64,000 nucleotides of DNA from Rhodamnia argentea. Lineage: Eukaryota; Streptophyta; Magnoliopsida; Myrtales; Myrtaceae. Position 1 is the first letter of the stretch, and each line of letters opens with the position of its first letter. Below the pieces are notes generated by a model. It searched no databases, was not told the origin of the DNA, and was given only the letters and a program-made list of their open reading frames with translations. Shown here in pieces: positions 46,944-60,012 of the stretch. Position numbers and translations under genes: made by a program. The stretch covers positions 4,894,501-4,958,500 of the forward strand of contig NC_063157.1 in the NCBI RefSeq assembly GCF_020921035.1. The letters run 5' to 3'.

Positions 46944-49909
46944 CTAAGCAGTTTGGCAACAGACGGTAAGCAGTTTGGCAACAGACGGTAATTGAGAAGC
47001 CCTTGATTATATGAGATATGTTTGGGTGAATGAGAGAACAGCGAAGTCGGTGTTGGAATTTATAGAGTGAGCTAGTGACATGGAAGCCAGACCGAGATGC
47101 TCGCGGTCTTAAAGGAAAAATTGGGGTGTGGCGTTGCCTTCTTGACCGAGCTGGTTCCTGGAGTCAAAGTCTCCGTAGACTTTGACTTTGCCCTGCCAAT
47201 TGCCGTGATGTTTCAGTCTTCTTGCCCTTGTAATAAGGCCCATGAAATTGTCCAACTTAACGATCGGGGTTTTGATACAAGGCGAAACCCCACATGGCCC
47301 ATTCCGTTTCGATGGAGTCGCGCATCTTAATTTATCGCACGACGCGATTGGCTAATAGTTTGCCTCGAAGGGTGGACTACTTTGCCTCGATTAGAGAAAA
47401 AGAGGACAAAAGCAAAGACAGAAAAAGACGCCTTCCTGAGTATTTTCTTCTTATCGTCCTTTTTTTATTACTTTTCCCGGTTTGACCGCGAACTCCAAAT
47501 TGCAGGAGACCTTTCCAAACTTTTGAAGGCCGAGAATTCTTCTTGTGATCAATGAATTCCCGTAAAGCTACCAACGAAGCTGCTGTACCGAGGCCATCCG
47601 CTACGCGTTTTCAACCGTCAGTGTCCACCGAGCTCTTTATGTGAAGAAAGGAAAATCCCTTGGTGGAATCCTCAGATCCATGGCCACGCTCATGGAGTCC
47701 TCTTGAGAAATTGTCACCAAAAGGAGCGACACGTGGGAGAGAAGTGGACGGGGCTTAACTTGAAGTGGGAAGCACAATCAGTAAAGGAGATATCACGTTT
47801 TGGAGTTCAATCTTTCAATCCCGGTGATTGCACTTGTCCTCGCCGGATTTGTTCTTGATTTTGCTGCTCGTGGTAGGCTTAACTTTAAGCGGCTCGCATA
47901 ATCGAGTATTCCATCAATAATCCTTAAAATCAATTAATGTTATCCTCTCAAACGATTTTTCGGAAAATAAAATGATACCGAACGGACGTTAGAGTAATCT
48001 AACGTAATCAAGTTCCAAGACTCTTAATCTCTAGTTCGTAGGAATAAAATAGTTTTCCAATTATTTTATTTAGGTTTCCAATCGACCTACCAAAAGTGAT
48101 TAGTGGCGACTCCAATTGAAAACATTTGCATGTTACTCACATTGAACCTTAAGTTATGAATAGGTAGGGTTTAGGAAAGTCCGAGTTAGGTTGGTCAAAT
48201 AATTAAGCTAATAATCCATTAGCCTGGAATTTTTCAGAATTTTAGGTCGCGGACATTGTGACATATTGTATGTTAAATATGTATTTTTTATATATATACA
48301 TGATAAAATTATCATTTTTATGATTTTCATAAATAAATAAATAAATAATAGAAAGAGTCCTAGAATGAATTTATATAATAATTCTTTTAGACTTTGTTTT
48401 CAGTTTCTCACAAAAAAAAATAAAAATCGCCTGGACATGTTCAACGCTTTCTAGTGAATCATCCAGTGGATTTATATACATGATAAATCCAATCAAGCGC
48501 TCTTTTTGGATTGACTCTGACTCCACAATTTGTCTCAATTGTTTACTTTTTCTTCCTCCCTTTTCCGTGTCCCACATGGGGAGAGAAATAGAGAAAGAGA
48601 TGAAAAGCTTCTTATAAAATGGGTTTTCAGTGCGTGAAGCAATTTACTGAGCTAGACTGGGTCAATGGGCCATTAGGAAGGCTCATGGGACTAGGGCAGA
48701 TTTTGATTTTAAAGTATAAGATGCGCCTAAATTAATCTTGAGACATGCGAGTTTCAACATGTCTCATTCGTTGATCGCGTGTCGGAAGCTCGGACGTGTC
48801 TTGGTACACGTGCTCAACACTCGAAAAATGCTTGCGGGGCATGTCCGTGCAACATAGATCATTTCACTTGGTTTAACCATATAGTAACGTGACTAAAGTT
48901 TTATCGAATTAGTCACATCGAATTCTTTTAGTAGTGGGGGTTTTCATGATATAAATATATAAAAAGTTTCCTATGGAAGAATTGAAATTAGAAGCAAGCA
49001 ATGATCCAACGATGTATCTCGTTCGTGGAAGGTTCGTAGCCCAAGTCTTCGTGGACTTTTGACTTTGGCCCTCGTTATGATGCCGTGATGTTTCAGCCTT
49101 CTTGCACAGACCGCACGCGATTTTTTTCATTTCCCTTTCTCTTGGAGTGCGGTGGCAAATGTTAATACAACGTTAAGAGGAGGGATGGCGAGCTTAGATT
49201 TAAATTATTCGCGCCAGTATTGAAATCATATCCACCAGTCTCGTGCAATTATTTAATTTAATGATCACATATCGATTTAGTTCAAAATCGATAGTGTCGG
49301 CTCGTTTATTGATTGACCACGTGATTGACTAGACCATGTAAAAATCGAGATTTTCTGTCTATAGATAGTGTCTGTTGTACGAGCTTTAGATTTCATAAAT
49401 TGGTTAAGCGTGGAATGATTTATTTGATGCTTTGTCCTTACCCCTTGCGGCACGCTATGAATAAGATCATGGACATAGAGAAGCGAACAAGCAAATGGAT
49501 TGGGTGGGAGGTTAAAGCCCAAAAAAGGACTTCCCACGATTTAGCTATCTTGTCCCTTGAAATCTACGGTGGATCTTTTAATATCTGATGTGTACAAGCT
49601 TGCTTTGAATTAATGAGATTTTCAGTTCTTTGACTAAAAAAAAAAAAAAGGAGTAATCATCAAGATCTCTGTCATTAGAAATGGCTACTCCGTGATCGGA
49701 ACCTGTTCTAGCTTATTTTGCTTTAGCAAACTTTGTGTACTTATCTCCGATTGATTAAATTCGAATGTTTTCTGCCTAACCGTTCAAATACATGATTCCA
49801 TGGAGGATTTGGATCGCCTAACATTGGATTTTTTGTGACATGCTTACCATTACTCAAATCAGGCCGTCCAAATAAAAATGGACGGCCAAGAATGGGCCAC
49901 GTAGATGGG
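46944..49909. other. AAA-ATPase upstream region and spacer
   Basis: 46944-47100 is leader/promoter; a short duplication (GCAGTTTGGCAACAGACGGTAA) occurs at ~46948 and ~46971. Sequence around 47170-47230 (ACTTTGACTTTGCCC; GCCGTGATGTTTCAGTCTTC) recurs at ~49055-49110, so this upstream region is duplicated. An LTR-like piece lies at ~47935-48240. No gene is supported. Confidence 0.5.
47935..48240 (+). mobile_element. Diverged fragment of the same LTR family
   Basis: The order of phrases TTATTTAGGTTTCCAATCGACCTACCA, TTAGTGGCGACTCCAA, TTGCATGT...TTGAACC and TAATTAAGCTAATAATCC follows that of 42850-43070 and 50040-50225, but with more differences, so it is the oldest of the three copies. Confidence 0.65.
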
Positions 49910-51044
49910 AAAATCCAAAAAAAAAAATATTAATTCAAATCGTCAAACTAAGGATTTTTCATGAAAATCGAGTATTGAAACGGTATTAATTGAAAAGTTA
50001 ATGTAACCAAGTCTCCGAATTCACTTAATCTCTGGTTCGCATGAAATAAAGTATTTTCTCCCGAATACTTTTTTTAGGTTTCTAATCTACCTACCATAAA
50101 AAATTAGTGGCGGCTCCAAATTAATAAATTTTGCATGTAATTGAACCTAATTTGCCATTCGGTAGGACTTGAGAGAGTTCGAATTAGGTTAGCTAATCTA
50201 ATTAACCTAATAATCCGTTAACCTGCAATTTCCTAATTTTAGTTAGCAACAAGGATTGACCGTGATTCGATCAGCCAACCATGGAATGAATCAATTCATG
50301 GTCAATAGTGTGAATCACCCAACATCAACCCCACTTGACCAAGCAACGGCCAAGATGGTCGAGTGGGCGGAGCATCAAGATCATCCACGCATCATTCATT
50401 GTACGATGCAAACATCGATCAGAATCAATTCGTGGATGATGCACGACTCATGCAGCCCGACTCATCGCTTGATGCAAGACTCGTACAACATCAAGTCGCG
50501 CATGATGCCACGGATGACCCAATGAGCAACCAACCGAGCGAGTGGGCAAACAAACGGACGCACAACCCCTTGCCTTCTAGAACACCCAAGTGGGCCTGCA
50601 AAGCATCATCATCACACCATGGGGAACCCAAATAGCCAGCACTAATGCCAAGACTCATGCGCTGCAAGCCAAACGAATCAGACAAACACTATGAGACAAA
50701 ATGGGCTAGCTAAAGAGTCACCCGAGCTATTGGCCATCTTGTTTTATAAATAGACTCGAGCTTCACCATTGTAACTCACCTTGTTCACCAGCCGCATCAC
50801 TTTTCATCAGTTGAGAATCATCTTGTATCAACCGATCATCAATACAAACATCATATGTTCTCCCCAAGACTTAGTCCCTCGGTTCACTCTTGCACTCTCC
50901 GCCAAACACGAATCGTGAGCATTGTGTGATCGATCCTCGGACCACGGTTTGACTCATGCACATCATCATTCAATGCATTGCGAATCACCACCAAAATCAC
51001 GCGAGTCGCCACACGGTTGTGGTTCAAACTCCAGGCCCATACCA
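49910..51044 (+). mobile_element. Truncated 5' LTR (3' part) of a gypsy element
   Basis: Matches 42741-43871 throughout, with the TATA box at 50745-50752, and ends GGCCCATACCA just before a primer-binding site. Homology to the other copy stops leftwards near 49910, so the left ~2.6 kb of this LTR is missing. Short frames near 50256-50635 are preserved in both LTR copies but follow the repetitive GATGCACGACTCATGCA motif and are probably not genes. Confidence 0.75.
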
Positions 51045-51046
51045 AG

Positions 51047-51062
51047 TGGTATCGGAACGGGT
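51047..51062 (+). other. Primer-binding site (initiator tRNA-Met type)
   Basis: TGGTATCGGAACGGGT starts 3 bases after the LTR end and resembles TGGTATCAGAGC-type sites complementary to the 3' end of initiator tRNA-Met, with changes. It orients the element on the plus strand. Confidence 0.65.
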
Positions 51063-52266
51063 CAAAGTGTTCGTGAGTTGCTAATCCGAGACTCGGTTCA
51101 TGGTGCAGCCCAAGTGTTCATGAGAATGTCGGACGAATCCATCACCATCATTGATGCTGTTAGTGATAAGGTCGCCATCATCGGCCAGGACTTAACGAGT
51201 GCTCGTGACACTTGAGACCCTCATCCAAAGAACAAGGGCAAACGACAACGGCGAGCTACTTCACGCGATGCTCCGACATCGTTTGATGAGAAACTCGACC
51301 GCATCAAAGCAGCCATGGACGAGTTCTTCGAGAATGAGGGGGATCGACTTGAGAGGCTCAAAGAAGAGCTCCATGACGAGTTCAATTCTGGACTCAACAT
51401 CGTCGTTGGACGAGCTACCAAACGGGCAGACACCTACGACGCACCGATGAACAGCATCTAAGCCGAGTTTGTTGCTATCAAAGGCGACTTCCAGGCCTAC
51501 AAACAAGTGACGGACGGCAAGATCGAGCGACTCGTGGAGGAGCTCAACGCTTGCAAATCAGCTGCAGCTCAAGGCGTCATCACCGTGATGCTAAGTCCCA
51601 AGCTGGACGTACCCAAACCAACACTATTCAAGGGAGAACGCTTAGCTAAAGAGGTCGACAACTTCCTATGGGCGGTCGAATAGTACTTCGACGCCTCCGA
51701 AATCACCGACAAAGCTGCCAAGGTGCGTACGGCAGCCATGTACCTCTTTGAAAAAATGTTGTTGTAGTAGCGTGGCTGTTGCCGAATGGCGCGGTGCGAG
51801 ACCCATAATAATTGTTCCTTGAATGTGCGAGGAATGAAGCCCGTAGCAAGCTGTGAAGACTCTCACAAAAGGGAGACATTGACAAATACGTGTGCGAATT
51901 TGCCGAACTTCTACTCAAGATTTCGGACATGAGCGACGCCGAGGCGTTGTTCACATTCATGGACGGTCTCAAACCATGTGCTAAGATGGAGCTAGAACAT
52001 CGTGGTGTGCAAGAGCTGTCCAAAGCTCTCGTTGTGGTTGAATCGCTCATCGATCTCCACTCATATGATGAACCGCGAACCAAGCCGAATGGTGGGGGAG
52101 CATCCGACTCCCACCACAGCAATAACATCAACCATGGCAACCGTGGTCGTTGCCCCGAACGCAAGACATGAGGTGAAGGATCATCAAAGCCGTCCTACCC
52201 GGCGAACCGCCCGCAAGGAAAAAGGCCGCCACCATCCCATGTTACATCCGCCAAGGGGATCATTAG
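51063..52266 (+). pseudogene. Ty3/gypsy gag remnant, left part
   Basis: The gag core is recognisable: KPTLFKGERLAKEVDNFLW, then (stop) YFDASEITDKAAKVRTAAMY, and in a later frame CEFAELLLKISDMSDAEALF, FMDGLKPCAKMELEHRGVQE and VVESLIDLHS. It is interrupted by stops (one within the VDNFLWAVE-YFD block, another at NSI before AEF) and a gap after MYLFEKM. The hAT element at 52267 cuts the coding region in or beside the zinc-knuckle. Nonfunctional. Confidence 0.8.
52259..52266. repeat. hAT target-site duplication, left
   Basis: ATCATTAG immediately left of the hAT end; the right copy is ATCATTGG at 57940-57947, one mismatch. Eight bases is the hAT rule. Confidence 0.85.
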
Positions 52267-55200
52267 TAGGGGTGAGCATGGTTCCAGGGTAGAACCGAGA
52301 ACCGGAGAACCGAACCGACGGTTCCGGTCCGGTTCCCGATTCTGACGTGTCCGGGACCGATTCCCGATTCTGCCTTTTCGGGAACCACCGATTCGAGTTC
52401 CGGTTCCTTGTTCTACACCGTAACCGGAACCTAAATGTACAAAAGGTAAACCCTAGCTTTTTATTTTCTTATTTCTAATTTCTACTCCTCTTCTTTGAAT
52501 TGCACGAACGAGACACGGAGACTAGACGTAGTGACGCACGCCTCTTTCTCACTTCTTCCTCTCACTCTCTAGCCCTTTCCTCGAGTCCTCAACGCCGACA
52601 ACCCTTGCCTCTGTCCATCGCCTCATCATTCCTCGGCACCCACACCTCCGACGGTGTCCTCCCTCCGACGGCCTCTCGGCGCCTTCCCTAGATGACAACC
52701 CTTCCGCCACTATCCCTCGAGAGGCCATCACTCACCGTCTACTAGGCTCGCCGCTTGCGCTTAGCTTTCTCCCCATCCCTTCGACGAGTCGACGACAACC
52801 CTTCCCTCAACATCAATTGCATCTTCTCGGTACCACACCTCTGAAATTACGGTCTACATTTTTCTTTTTTCTAGGTCAACATTTTCCTACAGTCTACATT
52901 TTTCTTTACACAGTGAATGTGGCTTCTACCTCTTTCTAGGCATAAAATACCTTCCTTATGATTGATGCAAAGGGCATTCTTCTTTTGAAAAGGGGAAGAA
53001 AAAAAAAAGCTTGGATGAATAGGGGAAGCTGTAGAAGGTTGTTAAATGCGTCATATTAAGTGTGCTTCTTAGGAATGATCCATGATTCAATTTGAGTTCG
53101 TCTGTGGTGGATGTTAGTTGTTTTTTGGGACCTAAATTCTTTCTTGCACTTCATGAGACTTCTGTTTTGTCCTTTATCTTTGCCATTGGGACTTTTGGCG
53201 CTGGAGGTTGGATAGAAGGTGGATATACTTGTGCTGTGTATTCGCCTGAGATAGATATCTAGAGCCTTGTGTTAGATGGAAAAAGTTCCGTTATTGGTTA
53301 CGTAGATGCTTTTGTTGTGTAACATTCCAAGTGAAGAACTGAGATTATTGCTGACCACATCTTCTCATTCAAAAGAAGGGGTTTTATTTGTTTGGCATGA
53401 TAAGTTTTGAGACATGGGTAAACACTTCTCAAAGCCTTCTCGGCTTCATTAGTGGCTAAGCTCAAACTGAACCGAAAATGGTTATCCCACCGGAGTATTT
53501 AATTTTTCTTTTGCAATTTCTTTTGCTGCACCTGATGTAAGACTAAAATGAAAAGGATATATAGCCTCATCTTCTCTTGTTTCTGTTGGTGCGTAGTATA
53601 GACTACTCGGAGGTACACAAGTGTGCTATTTGTTGAAAGGGAAAGCACTTCTACTTTGTACGTAGTTACCTTAAGTTGTTCCTTTTGCTCAATAACTAGT
53701 TTTACATGTCATAACTTCAGTTGCACAAATCTTGAAATTTGCTGAACGGATCACTTATTGACTTCCTAATCCATTTTGGAAATGCACATTTCTATCAACT
53801 TATGTGACTACTATTATGATGAATTTGATGGATGTGCTGTTGATTCTAACTTATAGTTTTATGTACCACAATTGGTGTTATGGTCTTGAGTGCATGCCCA
53901 ATATTTGTGAAAAGCCTTTTGAACTGCAAACACCTAGTTTTGAATGACTTAATACAAACTATTGTTCCTCCACCTCATAAATAGAGTTACATCTTAGGCG
54001 CCAAGCATGTCACACTAGAATGAGTTCTATAATCACATTCTTGGATTATTTGAGCTTTTTTCATAAGCCATGAGTTGTGGATGCATAGTAACATCTTTTA
54101 GTGATTAAGAACAGAAGTTTATTTGGGAAAGACAGGACATGAGTTATGTCACTTGATTTTCATCTTGGTTTGGGGGACAATGGACTTGTCTGCATGTATG
54201 CCCACACATTTGCGGGGAATTTTTTTTGGCTCATTACTTAATTGCTTTATGTTTTTTCGGATAAACACTTACAATTCAAATAGTTACTCCAAGTTAGTTA
54301 TATGTAGTTTGGGGCTTTTAGGCCTGGAGATGAAGAACATAAGCTTGAGCATGCATACTGTCTTTTGGGAAATGATGTACTTTTATTATCATTAGATTTG
54401 CTTGTGAGTAGTGAATTGATGGAAGCTCTATTTGTTGAAAATCAACTTTGTGGTTCTAAGAGTTATCTTAAGATTATGTAACTTGTTGGAACTTTTTTTT
54501 TTCCATTTTATGCTGTCAAGAATTTTTAGAGCATAGTAGTTTGAGTCCTAACTGTAGCTTGAGATAATTTCACTGCATGTGTTATTTATTCCATGTTATT
54601 TTATCACGATAATTACAATGACTGTTGCAAGGCGGTTATTGGAAAAACTAGAATGAGTAAACATGATATTGTGCACAGCGGATGTTGTCATCCTTTATTG
54701 CGCGTATTCTTCTTGTCCTGAACGGGAAAAAAGAGCGTTCTCGATTTTTTTTAAGCTAAGTTTTGCGGTGTATGTGAATGCGCGATTTAAATGGCGCAGA
54801 TTTTTACATTTACATCATGATTTTTCTAGTGTTCCTATTTTATCGGTTGTAATTGGGCATTGCATTTATGGAAAATCCCAATTCACTACTTTTGTTCTTT
54901 TATGTGTGAAGTTAATGTATCAAGATAACTTGTCGATGGAAGTGGATGGACTTGTGGAGATGACCTCGGATAATGAATTGGGATTGTCAACCAATGAAGG
55001 TGGAGAAGAGCCATCCTCGACCATGGGTGGGAGTGCGACAAACAAGATACTTGGTGCTGGTCTTCCTCCTCGTGATAAGAAAAATATATCTGATGTCCGG
55101 GATCATTTTGCGAAAATCATAAATGAGGAGACTGGAAAAGCAAATAACATGAGGTGCATGCATTGTGGGGTTCAGTTAAAGTATAGTATTTCTAATGGTA

Positions 55201-57939
55201 CTTCTTCGATGAGGAAGCATTTGGTAACATGCAAGAAGTTTCCTCGCAATATAGATAAGAGGCAGAAATTCTTTGCACCACGTAATAACAACGTAGATGG
55301 CAAGGTAGGGGGAGATCCTAGTACTGGTAGTGTCTTATTGACTTGGACGTTTGATCAAAATCGTTGTAGGCAAAAGCTTGCTCGGTTCATCATAGTTGAT
55401 GAACAACCCTTTTCGTTGGTGGAGCGTGTTGCACTTCATGAATATATCGGTGAGTTACAACCTCTTTTCAAGCATATATCACGATTTACAGTGGCTAGAG
55501 ATTGCATGAAGTTATATTTTAGTGAAAGAACTTGCTTGAAGACTTACTTTGGTAAGTATAATTTGAGGATCGCACTCACCAGCGATACATGGACTTCCAT
55601 TCAAAACATGAATTATTTATGTCTCACTGCACATTTTATTGATGAAAATTGGAAGTTGCATAAGAGGATCATCAATTTTGTGGTGATGCATAGTCACAAG
55701 AGTAGGGAGATTGGTAAAATGGTGGAGAAATGCATCTATGAGTGGGGAATAGAAAAAAAGGTGTCCACAATCACCGTAGATAATGCAAGTTCGAATGATG
55801 TTGCAATTGGTTATTTGAAGGATAAACTTTCAAAAGAAGGGTCATTGATCTTAGATGGCGAGATCTTGCACATGAGGTGCACTGCTCATATATTGAATTT
55901 GATTGTTAGAGATGGCTTGTCTAAGGTGGCTACGTCTATTGAATGTGTCTGGAACGTGATTAAATATGTGAGGAGCTCTCCCATGAGAGCTAAATCTTTT
56001 CAATCTTGCATTGAGAGTGAAAGGATCACTTATAAAGGTTCGGTTTGTCTTGACGTCGCCACTAGATGGAACTCCACTTACCTCATGCTAAACACCGCCA
56101 TAAAATTCAGAAAAGCCTTTGAAAGGATAGAGGAAGAGGATTTGTCTTTCGTAGGTGAGCTTAACCATGATCTTCCTAAAGATGATGATTGGAAAAATGT
56201 CATTATTCTTTCCGATTTTCTAGAACAATTTTATAAAGCCACCAAAGTGATATCGGGGAGTTTATATGTTACTTCAAATGGTTATTTCAAGGGGATAGCT
56301 GCTTTGTACAAATATTTGAAAGACGCATCGGATTCTTTGGATCCTAAGCTTGGACCTATGGGAAAGACAATGAAAGAGAAATTTGACAAATATTATGGGA
56401 ATTTAGATAAGGTGAATATGCTAGTGTTGATTGTCATTGTGTTGGATCCTACAAAGAAGTTGAATTATGTGAGTTTTTGTTATCGACAAATTTATGATGA
56501 TGAATCGAGAATCAATGAGATGTATGATAAGGTGCAGAAAGTATTGGAGCAGTTGTATGAATTTTATGAGCAATCTTTTACTTCAAGCAAGCAAAACTGT
56601 GGTGGCCAAAGTTTAAGTGCTAGTAGTAGTAGTTCCAATTCCGTTGGTAATGAAGCTAGTAGCAAGTATGACATCCAAGTTTGGCGGAGAACCTATATGC
56701 TCTCAAAGAAAAAAGCACACGATGGTAACAAATATGAGTTTGACCAGTATCTTCAAGATAAAGATGAAGAGACTCTTGACCTTGATCTTTTAATGTGGTG
56801 GAAGACTACCGGCTCAAAATATAAAATTCTATCTTTGATGGCTTGAGATGTTTTGTCTATTCCCATAACTACCGTTGCTTTGGAGTTGACTTTTAGTACA
56901 TCGGGTCATGTGCTTGATGGCTTTCGGAGTTTATTGACTCCTAAAGTTTTGGAAGCTTTGCTTTGTACTCAAGATTGGTTAAGAGCCGTTCATATGCCAA
57001 TTAACACTGAAGAGTGCATTGAGAATGCTGAAATATTTGAGTCGGGTAAGTGATGTTTATATGTTTATATATTGTAATTCCTTTATATATATTTCGAATG
57101 AATGCTCTATTTAATCTCTCTTTTTCTTTTTTTAGATATGGATTGTCTTAATGAGGACATTATCCTCGGTAATTAAAGCTTAAGAGTTGAAGTGGAAACC
57201 ATACGTGGTGAAGCTTTCTATTAATCATTTCAGTTTAGTTAATAGTAATTTTACTTTAAAACTAATATTAGTTTGTTGTTTCGTTTGGTTTCAGGTGGTT
57301 AGATTTCGGGTCTCATGTGATCCAAAGGGAGGCTTGTGATAAGCTATTTGCATATGGATGTTTTGGTCCTTTTGGATGCTTTGGCAATTTCCTCCGGAGT
57401 GGATGTTTTGGATGCTTAGGCAATTTTCCTTTGACTTGTTCCACAACCTTTGGGCCGAAAGAAAACCTTTTGTTTCCTCTATAGAAGATTGAGCCGCATT
57501 CTTTCGTGTGTTTAAAGAATGTTTCCTTTGGGCATTACTGAATGCATCCAAGTGGGGTGTTTTACTTTTGTCTTGCAAGTTTGAATGTTGATCATCTTTC
57601 GAGTAGGAGAGTCGAAATTATGTCTCAAAGCATAGTATGTTTAAGCTCTTTTCCTGTGATAGTAATAGTTTGCCATCTCAATATTTTCAAGTATTTTGTC
57701 AAAGTGAGCTCCGTTCATTGCTGTCAAAGGACTCTTGTCGAGAATATTCTTGTAAAACTTTTGTGGGAAGACTTTTCGCTTGTTTTCAGTCCAAATATTT
57801 AGACTTTCTTCTACTTTGATACAAAAGGAATCATATTGACAGGTTCTAAAATACCCTGGAACCGGATCCGGAACCTGTGACGGGGTAGGTTTCGAGTTCC
57901 AAGTGGAACCTACACGGAACTGGGAACCGCTCACCCCTA
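52267..57939 (+). mobile_element. hAT transposon, 5673 bp, complete ends
   Basis: Ends are inverted repeats of TAGGGGTGAGC, followed on each side by GGTTCC-rich subterminal sequence (GGTTCCGGTCCGGTTCCCG on the left). It is flanked by an 8-bp duplication with one mismatch and carries a BED-finger transposase in its right half. The left ~2.4 kb (52.3-54.6 kb) has no supported gene; it may hold the promoter and leader exons of the transposase. It sits inside the gag of the older gypsy element. Confidence 0.9.
54915..57053 (+). pseudogene. hAT transposase (RICESLEEPER/DAYSLEEPER-like), split by one in-frame stop
   Basis: The ATG at 54915 (MYQDNLSMEVDGLVE) or 54936 is preferred over the open upstream stretch from 54663, which looks like leader. 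Domains in order: BED zinc finger (CMHCGVQLKYS...MRKHLVTC, 55158-55234); hAT core with LTSDTWTSIQNMNYLCLTAH (55576-55635), ITVDNASSND (about 55771), MRCTAHILNLIVRDGLSKV (about 55873) and RWNSTYLMLNTA; and the C-terminal dimerisation region with WWKTTGSKYKILSLMA. A TGA at 56844-56846 interrupts the same frame, which continues with DVLSIPITTVALELTFSTSG and DGFRSLLTPKVLEALLCTQDWL to a stop at 57053. Relatives have Arg at the stop position. The stop removes the end of the dimerisation domain, so the source is probably inactive unless read through. Confidence 0.88.
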
Positions 57940-57947
57940 ATCATTGG

Positions 57948-58774
57948 GTGAATGAATGCTCGCATAAGAACAAGATTAATGTTCCGATCACCTCGGAGAA
58001 GGATGAGTCAGCGAAACAACAACCCGAGTCAGAACGACGGGAAGTTTGACTTGGAATAGTTAAAGCGATCGACCTGGAGCAAGCGGTGCCAACTCCGGCT
58101 TTGCCCAAGAAACCATCCACAAGCACGATGGGTCCGGCCTTTGCGAAAGCCAAGGTGTGCGTTGAATCATGCCATATGACACTATATGCTTTGGTGGACA
58201 CGGGAGCTTGGGACATCTTCATGTCAACTCAAGCGGCAAAGTGGTCTGGGCTGAAGGTGGAACCGAACGGTCAACAATTCAAACCAGCCAACTCGGATCA
58301 ACAAGCGATCGTTGGCATAGTTCGGAAGGTGGCTTGAAGTCGGTGGTTGGTGTGGCAATCACCCCATTGATGTCATTCCTTTGGACGTTTACAACATGAT
58401 CTTGGGGATGACATTCTTCCACAAGACTAAAGCGATGATCAGCAGCAACACCATGACGATCATGGACCCCAAATGCCCAACGGAAGCGCCATTGATCCGC
58501 GGGGTGGCCAACCCCAAAAGCATCGCCACGATCCGCATCGTGGACAACTAGTCGAGAGTGCTCAAGCTCGAGGCCACCCATCATCATCAGCATCCTTTAG
58601 ACATCCCGAAGGCGGAACTAGGGTGAACATCACCCCCGCACCAAGCCATGTTGATCGATGTGTTGTTTCTCGAAGTAGCCGATTGGCCGGGCAACAAGCA
58701 CGCGGCCGAACCCGTCAAGTCGGATCATGCATTGTTGGTGGATCCCCCGGAGGTTCGCTCACCGACCGATAACT
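57948..58774 (+). pseudogene. Ty3/gypsy gag end and aspartic protease, right part
   Basis: After the hAT element the gypsy coding region resumes with an HWVNEC zinc-knuckle end, then the protease with ALVDTGAWDIFMSTQAAKWS, containing the active-site D-T-G-A, at about 58190-58250. A later frame gives VYNMILGMTFFHKTKAMISS. Stops and frameshifts occur at 58047, 58335 and further on. The coding remnant ends near 58770, where the next element begins; no reverse transcriptase of this element is present. Confidence 0.75.
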
Positions 58775-60012
58775 CTAGACAATAGAGTTATTTTACCTAT
58801 TTTAGGTAACAAATAATATAATATATTTGAGAAAATATTTGAATTTCCTTTTATTTATTCAAATTTTCCTTGTTTGTACAGCATAATGATATATGGAGAA
58901 GGTAAGGAAAAAAGAAGAAGAAGGAAATCAAGATGTCACCAAGCAGAATTGTCGAAGATAGAGACCAAATTATCATAAGATTGCCTTATTTTTAAGATAT
59001 CTTAATGTTGTCCTTAGTGATTTAGTTATTTTTAGGATATCTTAATGTTATCTTTAGGATTTTTATTTTATTCAACAGTCTTGAATGTTATTCTAGAGGG
59101 AGGATAAAAAAAAGAGTTTGGGAGAGACGTCTACATGTTGTGCCCTTTCGCATGTTCTTTTGTTCTTGGAGTTTTTCAAGTATTTTGAAGAGAAGACAAA
59201 GTGTTGACAAAACTCTTGCTCTTTGATTCAAGATGTTTGATTTAATTTATATTTTTGTTTCTTCTTCTATTATGTTCTAATTTTCTTTCGTTAGGGCTAC
59301 GATGTAGCCCGACCATGATGATATGAATTTCTTGATGTTTATGTTTTGCAAGTGATTTCATTCATGTGAGTTATATATTATTGTGCTTAATGCTTTTAAG
59401 TGATTGGCCACCATTTAAATGATCCGATGTACATGTTTGAGACTAAGAAGTGATAATATGCAATTGCTTATTATAATATATAACCATGAATTATAATGTG
59501 GATAGAAATATACCATGTTATTTATGTAGCTTTCGACGATAAGGTAATCCAAAAGACTCATTGTAAATCTGGAATATTCACAGATTTTAATGCGATTATG
59601 TTTATTTAAATTCATATAGAGATATAGTAGATTGATAAACTGAGTAGATTTACTATACCCAAAGATAGGATAGTAAATAGCAGAGGAAATTCCACTATCA
59701 CATGTTTGATATCGTTCTTGTATGCATAAAGATCTGAAATTCGTGTTTAGTGGTTATAGTGAAATCGGATGCTCTAACATATTTATTTGATTAATTTATC
59801 GCATCTAGTTCTGAACTTTTACCTTTAAGATTGTTAATTTTATTTTATTCTCAATTTTATTTTTACTTGTTAGATAAATTTTAGAATTAGTCCATTTTTA
59901 GTATTTAATTGGTTTATTAATCATCAATCTACGTGGGACGATATCTTTTCTCATCATTATATTACTTATTTGACACATACACTTGCGTTGAGAATTTTGT
60001 GAATAAGCTTTT
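58775..60012 (+). mobile_element. Putative 5' LTR/leader of an Athila-like gypsy element
   Basis: AT-rich, gene-free sequence between the end of the older gypsy coding remnant and a primer-binding site at 60013. It contains GTTAGGGCTACGATGTAGCC (~59292), reminiscent of leaders of such elements. The left boundary is approximate; an AACTCTA..TAGAGTT palindrome lies at ~58772-58790. The second LTR would be outside the window. Confidence 0.5.

Noticed and set aside
46440-46991. 183-residue plus-strand open frame
   Set aside because: Antisense of AAA-ATPase exon 1; no motif of its own.
54663-54914. Upstream extension of the hAT transposase frame
   Set aside because: The 84 extra residues do not resemble transposase N-termini; the ATG at 54915 or 54936 before the acidic leader and BED finger fits better.
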